NCBI RefSeq assembly: GCF_001905125.1
Contig: NZ_LWLE01000012.1
Span: forward strand, 569,918-633,917
Direction of reading: 5' to 3'
Origin: Streptomyces sp. TSRI0281
GTDB taxonomy: Bacteria; Actinomycetota; Actinomycetes; Streptomycetales; Streptomycetaceae
Length of the DNA: 64,000 nt
The notes beneath the pieces were generated by a model. That model was given only the letters and a program-made list of their open reading frames with translations, was not told where the DNA came from and ran no database searches. The position numbers were made by a program, and so were the translations under genes. Positions 10,170-18,219 of this stretch are shown here, in pieces (position 1 is the stretch's first letter; every line of letters begins with the position of its first letter).

Positions 10170-11021
10170 ATGCTGTCCCCTGTGGAAACCATGAATTCTA
10201 GATCGGAGCGGGGAATGTTCCGTACGGCCAAACCACACCGACTGCTGATGTGCCGCCCCCGGCACTTCGACGTCGTCTACTCGATCAACCCATGGATGGC
10301 ACCGGAGAAGCCGGTCGACAACGGCCTGGCGGTGCGTCAGTGGGAGGAGCTTCGCCAGCTCTACACGCACCTTGGGCACACCGTTGAGGTAGTGGAGCCC
10401 GTCCCCGGTCTCCCGGATATGGTCTTCGCTGCGAACGGTGCCACCGTCGTCGACGGAAAGGTCCTGGGCGCCCGATTCCGGCATGTCGAGCGCACGGCCG
10501 AAGGGCCCGCCTATCTGAACTGGTTTCTGCAGAACGGCTACGAGGACGTCTTGTGGCCGGAGTTCATCAATGAGGGAGAAGGCGACTATCTGACCGTCGG
10601 CCGCAGAATCCTGGCCGGCACGGGCTTCCGTACGGACTCCAGGTCGCACGCCGAAGCTCAGGAATTCTTCGGGCTTCCGGTCACGGGGCTGACCCTGGTC
10701 AACCCGAGGCATTACCACTTGGACACCGCCCTGGCCGTACTCTCCGATACCGAAATCATGTACTATCCGGCAGCGTTCACGACCGGCAGCCAGGCAGTTC
10801 TGAAGGAGATGTTCCCGGACGCCGTCATCGCGTCGGACGAAGACGCCGCGGTGTTCGGACTCAACGCCTTTTCGGACGGTCGGAACGTTCTTCTGCCCGA
10901 GGGTGCCACCGGTCTGACTCTGCAGTTGGAGAAACGGGGTTTCAGCCCCGTCGGAGTGGACGTATCGGAACTTCTCAAGGCCGGCGGCAGCGTCAAGTGC
11001 TGCACGCTGGTGCTTCGCTGA
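10170..11021 (+). CDS. Dimethylargininase / arginine-deiminase-like hydrolase
   Basis: A 283-residue member of the guanidino-group modifying (amidinotransferase/DDAH/deiminase) superfamily. Family members hydrolyse arginine or N-methylarginines to citrulline through a covalent Cys intermediate. Visible landmarks are MCRPRHFDVVYSINPWM near the N-terminus, the catalytic His in YHLDTAL, and the catalytic Cys near the C-terminus in GGSVKCCT. All parts of the active site appear intact. A CGGAGG ribosome binding site 6-7 bases upstream supports the ATG at 10170; a second in-frame ATG lies 21 bases downstream. It sits 37 bases after the exporter gene and is probably in the NRPS operon, where it could supply citrulline or another ureido amino acid. 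A housekeeping dimethylargininase is the alternative. Confidence 0.82.
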   Translation: MLSPVETMNSRSERGMFRTAKPHRLLMCRPRHFDVVYSINPWMAPEKPVDNGLAVRQWEELRQLYTHLGHTVEVVEPVPGLPDMVFAANGATVVDGKVLGARFRHVERTAEGPAYLNWFLQNGYEDVLWPEFINEGEGDYLTVGRRILAGTGFRTDSRSHAEAQEFFGLPVTGLTLVNPRHYHLDTALAVLSDTEIMYYPAAFTTGSQAVLKEMFPDAVIASDEDAAVFGLNAFSDGRNVLLPEGATGLTLQLEKRGFSPVGVDVSELLKAGGSVKCCTLVLR

Positions 11022-11048
11022 CCCACACGCCAATAGGGAGGCTAAATC

Positions 11049-11651
11049 ATGAGTACCAACCGCGAACTGCTCATGCTGGATTCCGTCCTGATGATCGACG
11101 GACCCGATGACGGGCCCTACTCCGCAGAGGAGATCGACAGGGTGGTTGAGCTCTGCGAGAAGCTGCCGCGCGATGTAGGAATCGGCGACAACAACAATGT
11201 CGAGGTCGGACGCATAGTCGTCGACTCCTTCGACATCGCCATGTCCGATTCCACCTCCGCACCGCATAAGGTGGCAGCGCCGGACATCGCCGAGGAGATC
11301 CTTCAGATCATTGCCAAGAGTGAGGCAATGGCCTATTGGGGCGAGCTGTGTGGCCACAAGGTGTCCGTGCGGCGGTCGCAGGTCAACTACATGCAGCGTG
11401 GCCAATACATAGGACGTCACACCGACTCGGAAGCGAACCCGGAGTACTGCGCCAACGTCGTCATCGGTCTCAGTGATGACTACACCGGGGGCGAGTTTGT
11501 GGCTCACATGGACAGCGAGCAGCCCAGACGGTTCGTCCTTCGCCGCGGCTCGATTCTCGTCGGCACCAACGACCTGCTGCACGAAGTGAGCGAAGTGAGT
11601 TCCGGTGTACGTGGTTCGCTGGTCATGTTCCTGGTACCCGAAGGCCAGTGA
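11049..11651 (+). CDS. 2-oxoglutarate/Fe(II)-dependent oxygenase
   Basis: A 200-residue protein of the prolyl-4-hydroxylase-like (PKHD-type) oxygenase fold, which couples decarboxylation of 2-oxoglutarate to C-H hydroxylation. The iron triad is visible: HxD in GRHTDSE near residue 120, and the distal His in LLHEVSE near 180. The Arg that binds the oxoglutarate carboxylate lies about ten residues later in GVRGSL. An AGGGAGG ribosome binding site sits 7 bases before the ATG. It directly follows the arginine-family hydrolase, so a role in hydroxylating an amino acid precursor or the carrier-bound residue is likely. The substrate is not visible from sequence. This is the last intact gene of the NRPS block; mobile-element debris starts just after it. 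Confidence 0.8.
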   Translation: MSTNRELLMLDSVLMIDGPDDGPYSAEEIDRVVELCEKLPRDVGIGDNNNVEVGRIVVDSFDIAMSDSTSAPHKVAAPDIAEEILQIIAKSEAMAYWGELCGHKVSVRRSQVNYMQRGQYIGRHTDSEANPEYCANVVIGLSDDYTGGEFVAHMDSEQPRRFVLRRGSILVGTNDLLHEVSEVSSGVRGSLVMFLVPEGQ

Positions 11652-11734
11652 CTCCTTCTCATCCTGGCCGGGGGCAATGACACGTTCGGCTGTTGGCGGA
11701 CTCACTCGTCGAGCAGAGGTGAGGCGTCCGTAGG

Positions 11735-11965
11735 GCGGGAGCCGGCGTCGGGCCGCTGATCGTGAAGCTCTGGCCGGGGTCGTCTTCGTGGCCACCTCGG
11801 GCTGTACATGGCGGCAGCTTCCGACAGTGTTTCGGTCCGGCCCGGCGGACGGTCTACCGGCGGATCGCGCAGTGGAGCCTGGACCGGGTTCGGGCTCGGC
11901 TCCACCGCGTGGTCCTGGACGAACGCGGTGCCCGGGGCGAGATGCGACTTCGTGCCCCGAGGGGC
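11735..11965 (+). pseudogene. IS5-type transposase, N-terminal fragment with frameshift
   Basis: Two adjoining frames reconstruct the start of an IS5-family transposase. One reads ATSGCTWRQLP; the next picks up RRTVYRRIAQW and LHRVVLDERGARG. In related transposases these motifs are continuous, so a frameshift lies near 11840. The DDE catalytic part is absent. The stretch 11652-11735 and the bases from 11965 to 12195 show no gene that I can support. Confidence 0.6.
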
Positions 11966-12194
11966 GCGGTTCGTGCGCGGGAACTGTTCCGCGCGAGCAA
12001 CGCGGCAACGTGAACGCCGACCTGGCCATGCGCGTTTCGAGCAGTCCGGCCGTGACGCCGTGACTGATCGGTCTGCTGACGGCGGAGGTCTGCGCGATTG
12101 AACGCGAAGGGCCAGTCAGTGTCGCCCGGATTCTCGCGCCTCGGGCGCAACGGCGGTCTTCGGGGCCGGTGATTGCCCAGTGACGTTGGGCGTA

Positions 12195-12530
12195 TCAGGC
12201 GCGGTCGTGGAGAGTGACTTGGTGGCCGTCGGGGTCGGCGAAGGTGAATGTCCGGCCGAAGGGGCCGTCAATCGGTGCGGAGACGATGGTGTGACCGTCG
12301 GCGACGAGAGCATCGTGGATGGCCTGGACGTCCGTGGCGTGGAGCCAGATCTCGGCACCGATGCCGGGCTGGGCAACGGATGCGAGATCGGTGCCGGGAA
12401 CGACGTCGCGGAGTGCGAACGCGATGGGCTTCGTCTCGAAGACGACGGCGTGCGGAGGTCCGGCCTGCGAGCGGACGAGGCCGAGGTACTGCTCGTACAG
12501 GTGCGGCGGGCGTCGGCGAGCTCGGCGAAG
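12195..12530 (-). pseudogene. VOC/glyoxalase-family protein, truncated at its N-terminus
   Basis: The frame ends with a typical vicinal-oxygen-chelate C-terminal half: YEQYLGLV, GAEIWLHATDVQAIHDAL, GPFGRTFTFADPDGHQVTL. VOC proteins are small metalloenzymes or drug-binding proteins. The open frame continues upstream, but into transposase sequence, so the first beta strands and the start codon of the VOC gene are missing. The junction lies near 12530, where the IS21 transposase motif AYNSFAELADA ends in a neighbouring frame. The first stretch of the VOC part has a run of unmatched residues, so further small damage is possible. Confidence 0.65.
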
Positions 12531-13300
12531 GAGTTGTAGGCGGGAGCAGATGTGCGTCCGTGGGCACCAGGTCGGCCTTCGCGATACGGACCGTTGCCTC
12601 CGCGCCGCCCTCTGATTCCGGGTCGTACGGCACGCAACTGACCACTTGGCAGCCGTAATGCCGGCCGGCGGCAACCCCTGCGTATGCCGCACTGGGGTTC
12701 CGGCGATGTGCTCGACGGTGACCGTCTTCGCGTTGTCGGTCAGCGCATAAGTCGGTGACCCGCCGATCCGGCGCAAGGTCGTGTCCAGAGAGGCCACCAG
12801 TGTGCCCAACGTGCCATCCCAGACCGGGATCACTACCCGGAACCGCGACCACGACAGCCACGCGCAGAACAGCCGGGTCCGACGCCTATCGATGCGGGGC
12901 CCTCTCCCCGGTCGAACTGCAGCCGGCGGCCCGGCTCGGGAACCCACGGCCGGTAGGTGCGGCGCTTGCCCGCCTTCCACGCCATCTTCGCCGAGTTCAC
13001 CGCCCGCCTCGTCGAGCGTGCGCTGCCCAGGTAGCCCATCGTCACTTGCTTCTCGTGGACCACATCGGCGCGGATCGTCGCCTTCGACTGCTCAACCCAT
13101 TCCTCGACCTTCTTCAGGAACGTGTCGATCATCTTCGGCCGCGGCTCTCGTTCATAGGGATCGCGCCCGCTGGCACGGGCTTCGACGAACCGCTTGACCG
13201 TCTTCGGGTCGTGTCTCGCCAAGGTCGCCGCTGACCGGACGGTCCCGGTCAGGTCGTACGCCTCAAGGATTTCCATGATCTCTTTGTCGGACTTCGTCAC
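12531..13300 (-). pseudogene. istA: IS21-family transposase istA, frameshifted and truncated
   Basis: The start is the GTG at 13300 with GGAGG four bases upstream; the protein opens TKSDKEIMEILEAYDLTG, a typical IstA beginning with helix-turn-helix. After about 145 residues the frame breaks. The following parts appear in other frames: WDGTLGTLVASLDTTLRRIG and YALTDNAKTVTVEH, then VSCVPYDPESEGGAEATV and ADLVPTDAHLL. The C-terminal part and the partner ATPase gene istB are missing. At least two frameshifts and a 3' deletion make it inactive. The deletion joins it to the VOC fragment. Confidence 0.8.
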
Positions 13301-13354
13301 ATGTCCTCCAGGCTTCACAGTTTCGCGATCACTCCTGCGTGATCATGAGCACCA

Positions 13355-13402
13355 TTACGGGTCTGCCGCGTAGACACTGGCGTCCACGCGGCAGACCCGT
13401 AA
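13355..13402. terminator. Perfect 17-bp inverted repeat upstream of istA
   Basis: The arms 13355-13371 and 13386-13402 (TTACGGGTCTGCCGCGT and its complement) are separated by 14 bases. The structure lies between the start of the istA remnant and an oxidoreductase tail. It could be a transcription terminator or part of the insertion-sequence end. No T-run follows on either side. Confidence 0.5.
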
Positions 13403-13462
13403 CCGTGAGAGCAGGGCGTCGTCGCGCGTGCACATGCACGGCACTTCACCGTTCGTGCGGTG

Positions 13463-13550
13463 TCAGTTGAAGTCGGCGCGGTGCTCCTCGCACCACTGGC
13501 GGAAGGTGCGCGGTGCGGTGAGCGGTTGGAACCCGTATGTGAACCCCTCT
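13463..13550 (-). pseudogene. C-terminal tail of an NmrA/NAD(P)-binding oxidoreductase
   Basis: A short frame ending PRTFRQWCEEHRADFN and a TGA matches the usual last residues of NmrA-type NAD(P)-binding reductases, which commonly end in a TPRTFxxWxxEH pattern. Nothing upstream on this strand matches the rest of such a protein, so this is a remnant left by rearrangement. Confidence 0.4.
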
Positions 13551-13773
13551 CACCGGGCTGCTGAAGCTGGATGAGGCTGGTGCCCCGTGGACGAAGACTC
13601 ATGTGCCACGTGTGGTGCCCGAGTGGGGGCGGCCTGCTTGACGAGGCGCCATGGAGATCGGCCCGCTCCGGACCGCCCGCTCGCCGGTACCGATCGAGGG
13701 CACGCTCGCCTCGCAGGCCCGCACGTTGCGAGTTACCTACCTCGTGGGCCTGTTCAGATACAGATCGGCCTGT

Positions 13774-14679
13774 TCAGATGGAGATCACGATCTTTCCTCG
13801 GGTGCGTCCGCGCTCGGCGTGCGCGTGGGCGTCGGCGATCCGCTCCAGGGGGTATGCCTGTTCGATACGGGGTGTGTAGCGGCCTTGCCGGCCCAGTTCC
13901 GCGGCCGCGGCCAGGAGGGGGGAATCGTTCTCCGCGTTGACCACATGCGTGCCCAGGCGCTGCCCGCCCGCATGGTCGGCGACCGTCGCGACGCACGTCG
14001 GGTCACCTGTGATCGCGACGAGGTCGTCCAGCGATCCGGAGGCCGCGGTGTCGAGCGCTGTGTCGACTCCGCGCGGGGCGAGGGTGGTGAGGCGCTGCGC
14101 GAGGCCGGGGCCGTAGGTGGTGGGAACGGCGCCGAGTGCGGTGAGGAACTCGTGGTTGCGTTCACTGGCTGTCCCGATCACAGTGGCACCTTGCGCTACC
14201 GCGATCTCGACCGCCGCGCTGCCCACGCCACCGGCGGCGCCCTCGACGAGAAGGGTGCGCCCCGCGAGGGAGCCGAGCGCGTTCAGGCCGCGCATCGCGG
14301 TCACGGACGCGAGACCGGCGCCCGCGGCCTGCTCGTCGCTCCACGTGCCGGGGGCGTGGGCCCAGGCCGAGAGGATGACCAGCTCCGCGGTCGCGCCGGT
14401 GACACCGCCCAGCCCGAAGACGCGGTCGCCGATGCTCACCCCCTGCACGCCGTCACCGATCTCGTCGACCACCCCGGCGGCGTCGCGCCCGGGAATGGCG
14501 GGTAGCTCCAGGGGAATCAGCTGCTGCAGGGCGCCGGCGCGCAGCTTCCAGTCGATGGGATTGACACTGGCCGCCGCGACGCGGACACGGACCTCACCGG
14601 GTCCGGGGTGGGGGTCGGGGGCCTGCTCGATCACCAGGCTCTCCGCTCCGCCGTATTCGTGGAACCGGGCTGCGCGCAT
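13774..14679 (-). CDS. NADP-dependent zinc-free quinone oxidoreductase (MDR superfamily)
   Basis: A 301-residue medium-chain dehydrogenase/reductase. The N-terminal catalytic domain begins MRAARFHEYGG and contains SVNPIDWKLRAG and GRDAAGVVDEIG. The Rossmann domain has the nucleotide-binding motif VEGAAGGVGSAAVE. It ends RGRTRGKIVIS, as quinone oxidoreductases do. Zinc ligands are absent. It probably reduces quinones or enals with NADPH. I start at the ATG at 14679 because conservation begins there; an ATG 42 bases upstream is in frame but adds a non-conserved tail. A MerR-type operator lies 63-82 bases upstream, and the same sequence precedes the divergent MerR gene. Confidence 0.88.
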   Translation of the reverse strand: MRAARFHEYGGAESLVIEQAPDPHPGPGEVRVRVAAASVNPIDWKLRAGALQQLIPLELPAIPGRDAAGVVDEIGDGVQGVSIGDRVFGLGGVTGATAELVILSAWAHAPGTWSDEQAAGAGLASVTAMRGLNALGSLAGRTLLVEGAAGGVGSAAVEIAVAQGATVIGTASERNHEFLTALGAVPTTYGPGLAQRLTTLAPRGVDTALDTAASGSLDDLVAITGDPTCVATVADHAGGQRLGTHVVNAENDSPLLAAAAELGRQGRYTPRIEQAYPLERIADAHAHAERGRTRGKIVISI

Positions 14680-14741
14680 AATGGTCTGCCTTACTTTGAC
14701 GGGCCGGAATGACGTGTTCATCCGACGCTCGTCACTCTAGA

Positions 14742-14761
14742 ACCTGACGTTGACGTGAGGT
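14742..14761. promoter_or_regulatory. MerR-type operator before the quinone oxidoreductase
   Basis: The 20-base site ACCTGACGTTGACGTGAGGT is an imperfect dyad of the kind bound by MerR/SoxR regulators. Read on the minus strand it is flanked by TTGCAC and TAGAGT at an overlong spacing of about 20 bases, the typical MerR-activated promoter layout. It shares 16 of 20 bases with the site at 15059-15078. Confidence 0.72.
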
Positions 14762-15058
14762 GCAAGCCGCAACTGCCGCCCGGCCGGAGGAGGGCAGGCG
14801 CGGGTGGGTGAGGTTGCCGAGCGGGCGGGGGCGAGCGTGGGGGCCTGTGCCACTACGAGGGATCACGCCGCCCGTCACGGTCGACACCCATGTGCCCTCG
14901 GGCGGGCTCGGCGATCCCGGCACGACGCGAGGACTGCCGTGCGTACGTGAACCGCGTGAACGCCCTCGGGTCCGCCGCTGGGTCATGATCAATCTCGGTG
15001 CCGGCAACGGTTCGATCGGCCCCCAGGGCTGCCCCCGGAGCCGGTACCGCTAGCCTAA

Positions 15059-15078
15059 ACCTGACATCAATGTGAGGT
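15059..15078. promoter_or_regulatory. MerR-type operator before the MerR gene
   Basis: ACCTGACATCAATGTGAGGT has the same half-sites (ACCTGAC and GTGAGGT) as the site before the oxidoreductase and ends 27 bases before the MerR start codon. Autoregulation is the likely role. The roughly 300 bases between the two operators contain no gene I can support. Confidence 0.72.
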
Positions 15079-15105
15079 ACGAGCGGGAAGGGAGTGACCT
15101 GCGTC

Positions 15106-15462
15106 ATGCGCATCGGACAGCTTGCCAGGCGGTCAGGGGTCAGCGTGCGGGCCCTGCGCTACTACGAGGAACAGCGGCTCCTGGAATCGGCGCGGACGCC
15201 CGGTGGGCAGCGTGACTATCCCGACGAAGCCCTGGAGCGGGTCCAGCTCATCCAGGACCTCTTCGCGGCCGGCCTCTCCAGCCGTACCGTCGTCGAACTC
15301 CTGCCGTGCGTGAGCACAGGCGTCGCGACCCCCGCCATGCTCGACCAGCTCATCATCGAACGCGACCGCATCGCCGCACGCATCCAGGACCTGACCCGGG
15401 CCAAGACCAAACTCGGCCGCGTGATCGAGAATGTGACCGCGGCGAACGCGGCGCAGGACTGA
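15106..15462 (+). CDS. MerR-family transcriptional regulator
   Basis: A 118-residue regulator. The winged-helix MerR domain opens MRIGQLARRSGVSVRALRYY, with recognition region PGGQRDYPDEALERV. A dimerisation helix follows (about residues 80-110). No C-terminal Cys cluster of the SoxR or metal-sensing type is present, so it may sense an organic ligand or a quinone-like stress signal. Start: the ATG at 15106 follows GAAGGGAG at 11 bases; a GTG at 15094 would leave no room for that site. Divergent from the quinone oxidoreductase, with which it shares near-identical operators, so it probably controls both genes. Confidence 0.88.
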   Translation: MRIGQLARRSGVSVRALRYYEEQRLLESARTPGGQRDYPDEALERVQLIQDLFAAGLSSRTVVELLPCVSTGVATPAMLDQLIIERDRIAARIQDLTRAKTKLGRVIENVTAANAAQD

Positions 15463-16122
15463 TCAACCCGTCGCGAGGGGTGGGGCCCCGACCTATCCGG
15501 CATCTACCTGGCACTGGCCGGCCACGGGAAGCCCCAGGCGTATCCGGAGGCCGTCGAAACAGCGTTCGTCGCTCTCGCTACCCCGGACACGCACCGGGCA
15601 GCGCTGAGTAGGTCAGGTCGCGGCTGACCACGATGCCGGCACACCGCAGGACCAGTCAGCCGCGACCTCTCCGACCGGACAACGTTCACGAGCGGATAGC
15701 AAGGGTCCGGGCGGCCTGCGGCTGGATCGGCCACGCCATCGATACCGGAGAGGTGGACATGCGACTTCCTGTGGCCATCAGTCTGGATTCGTATGGCCGC
15801 ATACCTGGACTTCGCCATGGCCACTCTCAGCTCCGTTGCCGGGTGTCGGCGGGTGCCTTCCGTTTTCGTAGACAGCGACATTCCGGCTCGGCAGCCATCT
15901 CCCGCGGCCTTCAACAACTGCTGTCGTGAGACGTCGATAAAGCCAGACTGGACGGTTGGTCTGTCGGGCGGCGCCCTCGACGTCGTTCTCGCCAGCGAGC
16001 GGGTGGAGTTCGGGTAAATAGCGCGATATCGTAGCAAGTGGGGCAATAGCGGATGTGTCTTTCGTGCGTTGCCACCTGCTGAACCTGGCGTATGTCCGTG
16101 TCCTCCAGGGTTGGAGACCGAG
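15463..16122. other. Stretch without a supportable gene
   Basis: About 660 bases after the MerR gene. Short open frames exist on both strands, but none has a ribosome binding site together with recognisable motifs. A frame at 15793-16017 (74 codons) is possible but unsupported. Confidence 0.4.
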
Positions 16123-16278
16123 ATGACTCAGCCTGATGAAACCTGGGCCGATCGAATGCAGGGCCTCACGGGCGCATCCGAAAAGGAAGGCGCCGAGCTC
16201 GTGCGCGACATCTACAAGACCGCTCAGGACGACCTGGACGCCCAGCGGGCCCAGGCCGAGTTGGAACGAGAGGAATAA
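16123..16278 (+). CDS. Small acidic protein of unknown function
   Basis: A 51-residue protein, MTQPDETWADRMQGL onward, ending in a charged helix (AQRAQAELEREE). It has no Cys and no membrane segment and is likely a single helical or partly disordered small protein. A TTGGAG ribosome binding site lies 6 bases before the ATG. Not recognised; intergenic on both sides. Confidence 0.55.
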   Translation: MTQPDETWADRMQGLTGASEKEGAELVRDIYKTAQDDLDAQRAQAELEREE

Positions 16279-16371
16279 CCGCCTACGGCTGACGGAACCC
16301 GTCCCGGCAGCACGGCCGGCCGGGGCCCTGGTGTGCCCTGCGGCCGCCGGGCGCCCACGGGCGCCCGACAC

Positions 16372-16506
16372 TCACGCGACGGGCGAGATACGCTCAAGTG
16401 CCGCTGGAGGTCCGGGCCCACGGCTCACGACTGTGTAGTCGCGGGTGATCCTGACGCGGGTCCCGGTGTGCCAGTAGCGCTGAGCGGTCAAGGTTTCGTG
16501 CTGCAT
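16372..16506 (-). CDS. Small protein of unknown function
   Basis: A 44-residue frame opening MQHETLTAQRYWHTGTRVRI. AGGAG lies 8 bases before this ATG (16506); another ATG six bases upstream would sit only 2 bases from that site, so the inner start is preferred. Basic residues and the TRVRITRDYTVV stretch suggest a small beta-rich protein. No family recognised. Confidence 0.45.
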   Translation of the reverse strand: MQHETLTAQRYWHTGTRVRITRDYTVVSRGPGPPAALERISPVA

Positions 16507-16772
16507 GGTCATTTCTCCTGCGGTCGGTCCGGGTTCTCTCTCCCTACAAGGGCGCCACCTCCGGCCGCAGGCCGGGGAGTGCCGAGCCATACGAATCTGT
16601 GGCTGGTTTGACGGGGTGGTCCGGGCGAGTCCCGCCCGGTGGGGTTTTCCATCGTGGGCGGGGTGCGGCGCGGGAGGGGGGAAGCGGTGCGGCGGACCGC
16701 ATCAGCCTCAGGGCCCGGAGCGTTGGCAGGGGGACCGGGCGTACGCCCCCACTCTCGCCAACAGGAGTCCCT

Positions 16773-17006
16773 AGGACCTTCCGTCTCCAGCGTGCGACCG
16801 TGCTGTTCGGTGCGGCGGCCACCGCCATCGCCCTGAGCGCGGGTGCCGCCTCGGCCACTGGTGAAGATCCTTCGCGCGTGGAGATCGCCCAGTCCCTGCC
16901 GACCGCTGTGGACAAACCCAGCCCCGGAGGGGGAACTGCACACCGGCAGCCTGGAGGACAGGCCCCGTTCCTCCAGGCCGTGGCGGAAGGGGGGCTGACG
17001 CTGTAA
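16773..17006 (+). pseudogene. Secreted-protein remnant with lost start codon
   Basis: The frame encodes a clear signal peptide, RLQRATVLFGAAATAIALSA then GAASA, followed by a short extracellular stretch. AGGAG at 16763-16767 is correctly placed, but the codon five bases later is AGG rather than ATG (16773-16775). An in-frame GTG at 16800 would cut into the signal peptide. Past about 16950 the frame overlaps the IS701 remnant on the other strand, so the C-terminus is probably not native. Confidence 0.4.
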
Positions 17007-17640
17007 CCCGCGTCGGCGACCACGACCGGGGCTTCTCAGCCCCCACCCGGACACGTTGTCCAGCAGACCGAGCGCGAGGCGCCATTTCTCCTGGTGGACG
17101 GTGCCGTCCGGGATACCGGCGCGGCGGCAGCGGCCCGGCTCGTCCGTCCACTCCCGGGGCAGATACAGCTGCCGGTCCAGTGGGCACGACGCGGTGTCGG
17201 TCGCCGCATGAACAGGTGACCGCGACCTGGCAGTTCGCCCGCTTCCCGAGTGCTCCGCAGTACTGGTGGGCCACCCCGGCCGAGGCCCGGCCGCACTGGG
17301 GAAACGACACATCGGCGATCACCCACACCTGTGGCGTGATCGCCTCGACCGGACGGCGGGCCATCCGCCGCCGCACCGGCAACGGATCCCACGGCGACTG
17401 ATTCACGAACTGCTGCAGGGCCGGCATGTTCCCGTCCGGCAGCCGCTCGGCCATCGGCTGGACCGACTTACGCCGACCGTCCAGCATCAGACCCCGCAGA
17501 CAGCACGCACCCCACCGCCGCTGATCCCGCCGCGGCAACGACCCGAACACATCACCCACGAACCCCGCCGACCCGCCCCGGAGCCGCTCGATATCCCCCC
17601 GCTTCACGCCCGGAAGATGCCCACCACCAGGCAAAATCAC
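16955..17640 (-). pseudogene. IS701-family transposase, frameshifted and truncated
   Basis: The reading begins DIERLRGG and FVGDVFGSLPRRDQRRWG, then MLDGRRKSVQPMAERLPDG, FVNQSPWDPLPVR and VWVIADVSFPQCGRAS, the N-terminal half of an IS701-type DDE transposase. Later parts lie in other frames: QLYLPREWTDEPGRC, EKWRLALGLLDN, then VADAGYSVS and FRHGLEERGL. At least two frameshifts occur, near 17200 and 17030. The rest of the catalytic domain is gone. In intact relatives IADVSFPQCG is the region with the first catalytic Asp, which is still visible here. Confidence 0.8.
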
Positions 17641-17753
17641 TCAAGGTAACGAAGCGCTACTAGGAAATGTCCGACCGATCATGTGACTACTCCGTGCCCG
17701 GGTCGCTATTGGACATGGGGCGTGGAGGACGAGCCCGCCTGTGGGCGGTGGCA

Positions 17754-17797
17754 GCGGAGGCGTCATGACCGCTTCGAAGCGGTCATGACGCCTCCGC
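17754..17797. repeat. 44-bp perfect palindrome
   Basis: Each arm is GCGGAGGCGTCATGACCGCTTC and its exact complement, with no central loop. Both strands therefore encode the same peptide stretch, HDRFEAVMTPP. It lies at the 5' edge of an IS5-type transposase fragment and looks like an inverted-duplication junction. Confidence 0.85.
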
Positions 17798-17800
17798 CAC

Positions 17801-17989
17801 GATGTCGGTTTCGTTCCGCAGGCCAAGCGGTGGGTGGTGGAGCAGATCAACGGCATCCCGATGTTGCAGCGTAGGCTCGTCCGGGACTACGAACACCTCA
17901 CTTCTTCCTCTGCATCACGGGTCTACCGGGCCATGAGCGCCATGATGACCCGCCGCCTGACCGGCGCCTCAACCCTGGCCTGGCGTTGA
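17801..17989 (+). pseudogene. IS5-type transposase, C-terminal fragment
   Basis: The frame reads GFVPQAKRWVVEQINGIP, RRLVRDYEHL, then MSAMMTRRLTG and a TGA. This matches the C-terminal end of IS5-family transposases, where the W-V-V-E-x-x-x-x catalytic Glu region (RWVVEQ) precedes a helical tail. The rest of the gene is replaced by the palindrome region. Confidence 0.65.
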
Positions 17990-18219
17990 GCATGAACAAC
18001 CACGACCCGGCTCTCGGTGCGGTCCCGGTCCGCCCGGACCAGCGCGAACCCGACCTCGCCACCCAGGCGAAAGCCGTGCGCGAGCAGGTGGTGACGCAGG
18101 CGTGCATCCTCTACCGCCCGGAGCGCCGCAACAGCCGCTGGGCATCGTCGCGCTCGACTGCGTCTACGAGCGCGACACCCTCGCTCGGCCAACGCCCACT
18201 CACCGAACGAAGCGAGGTC

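Noticed and set aside
8825-11651. A full right-boundary resistance or regulator gene of the NRPS cluster
   Set aside because: Only exporter, hydrolase and oxygenase are seen. No regulator or MbtH-like gene is visible in this part, so I do not infer one.
13587-13700. A CxxC-containing short frame (DEDSCATCGARVGAACL) resembling a small zinc finger
   Set aside because: Only one CxxC pair plus a lone Cys, and the open frame runs into antisense oxidoreductase sequence. Too weak to call a gene.
15793-16017. A 74-codon open frame after the MerR gene
   Set aside because: No ribosome binding site, no recognised motif, and both strands are open here.
11735-17989. The IS5-type N-terminal fragment (11.7 kb) and C-terminal fragment (17.8 kb) as halves of one element split by later insertions
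   Set aside because: Strand and order fit, but the two parts do not overlap and the family members are too common to assign them to the same copy.
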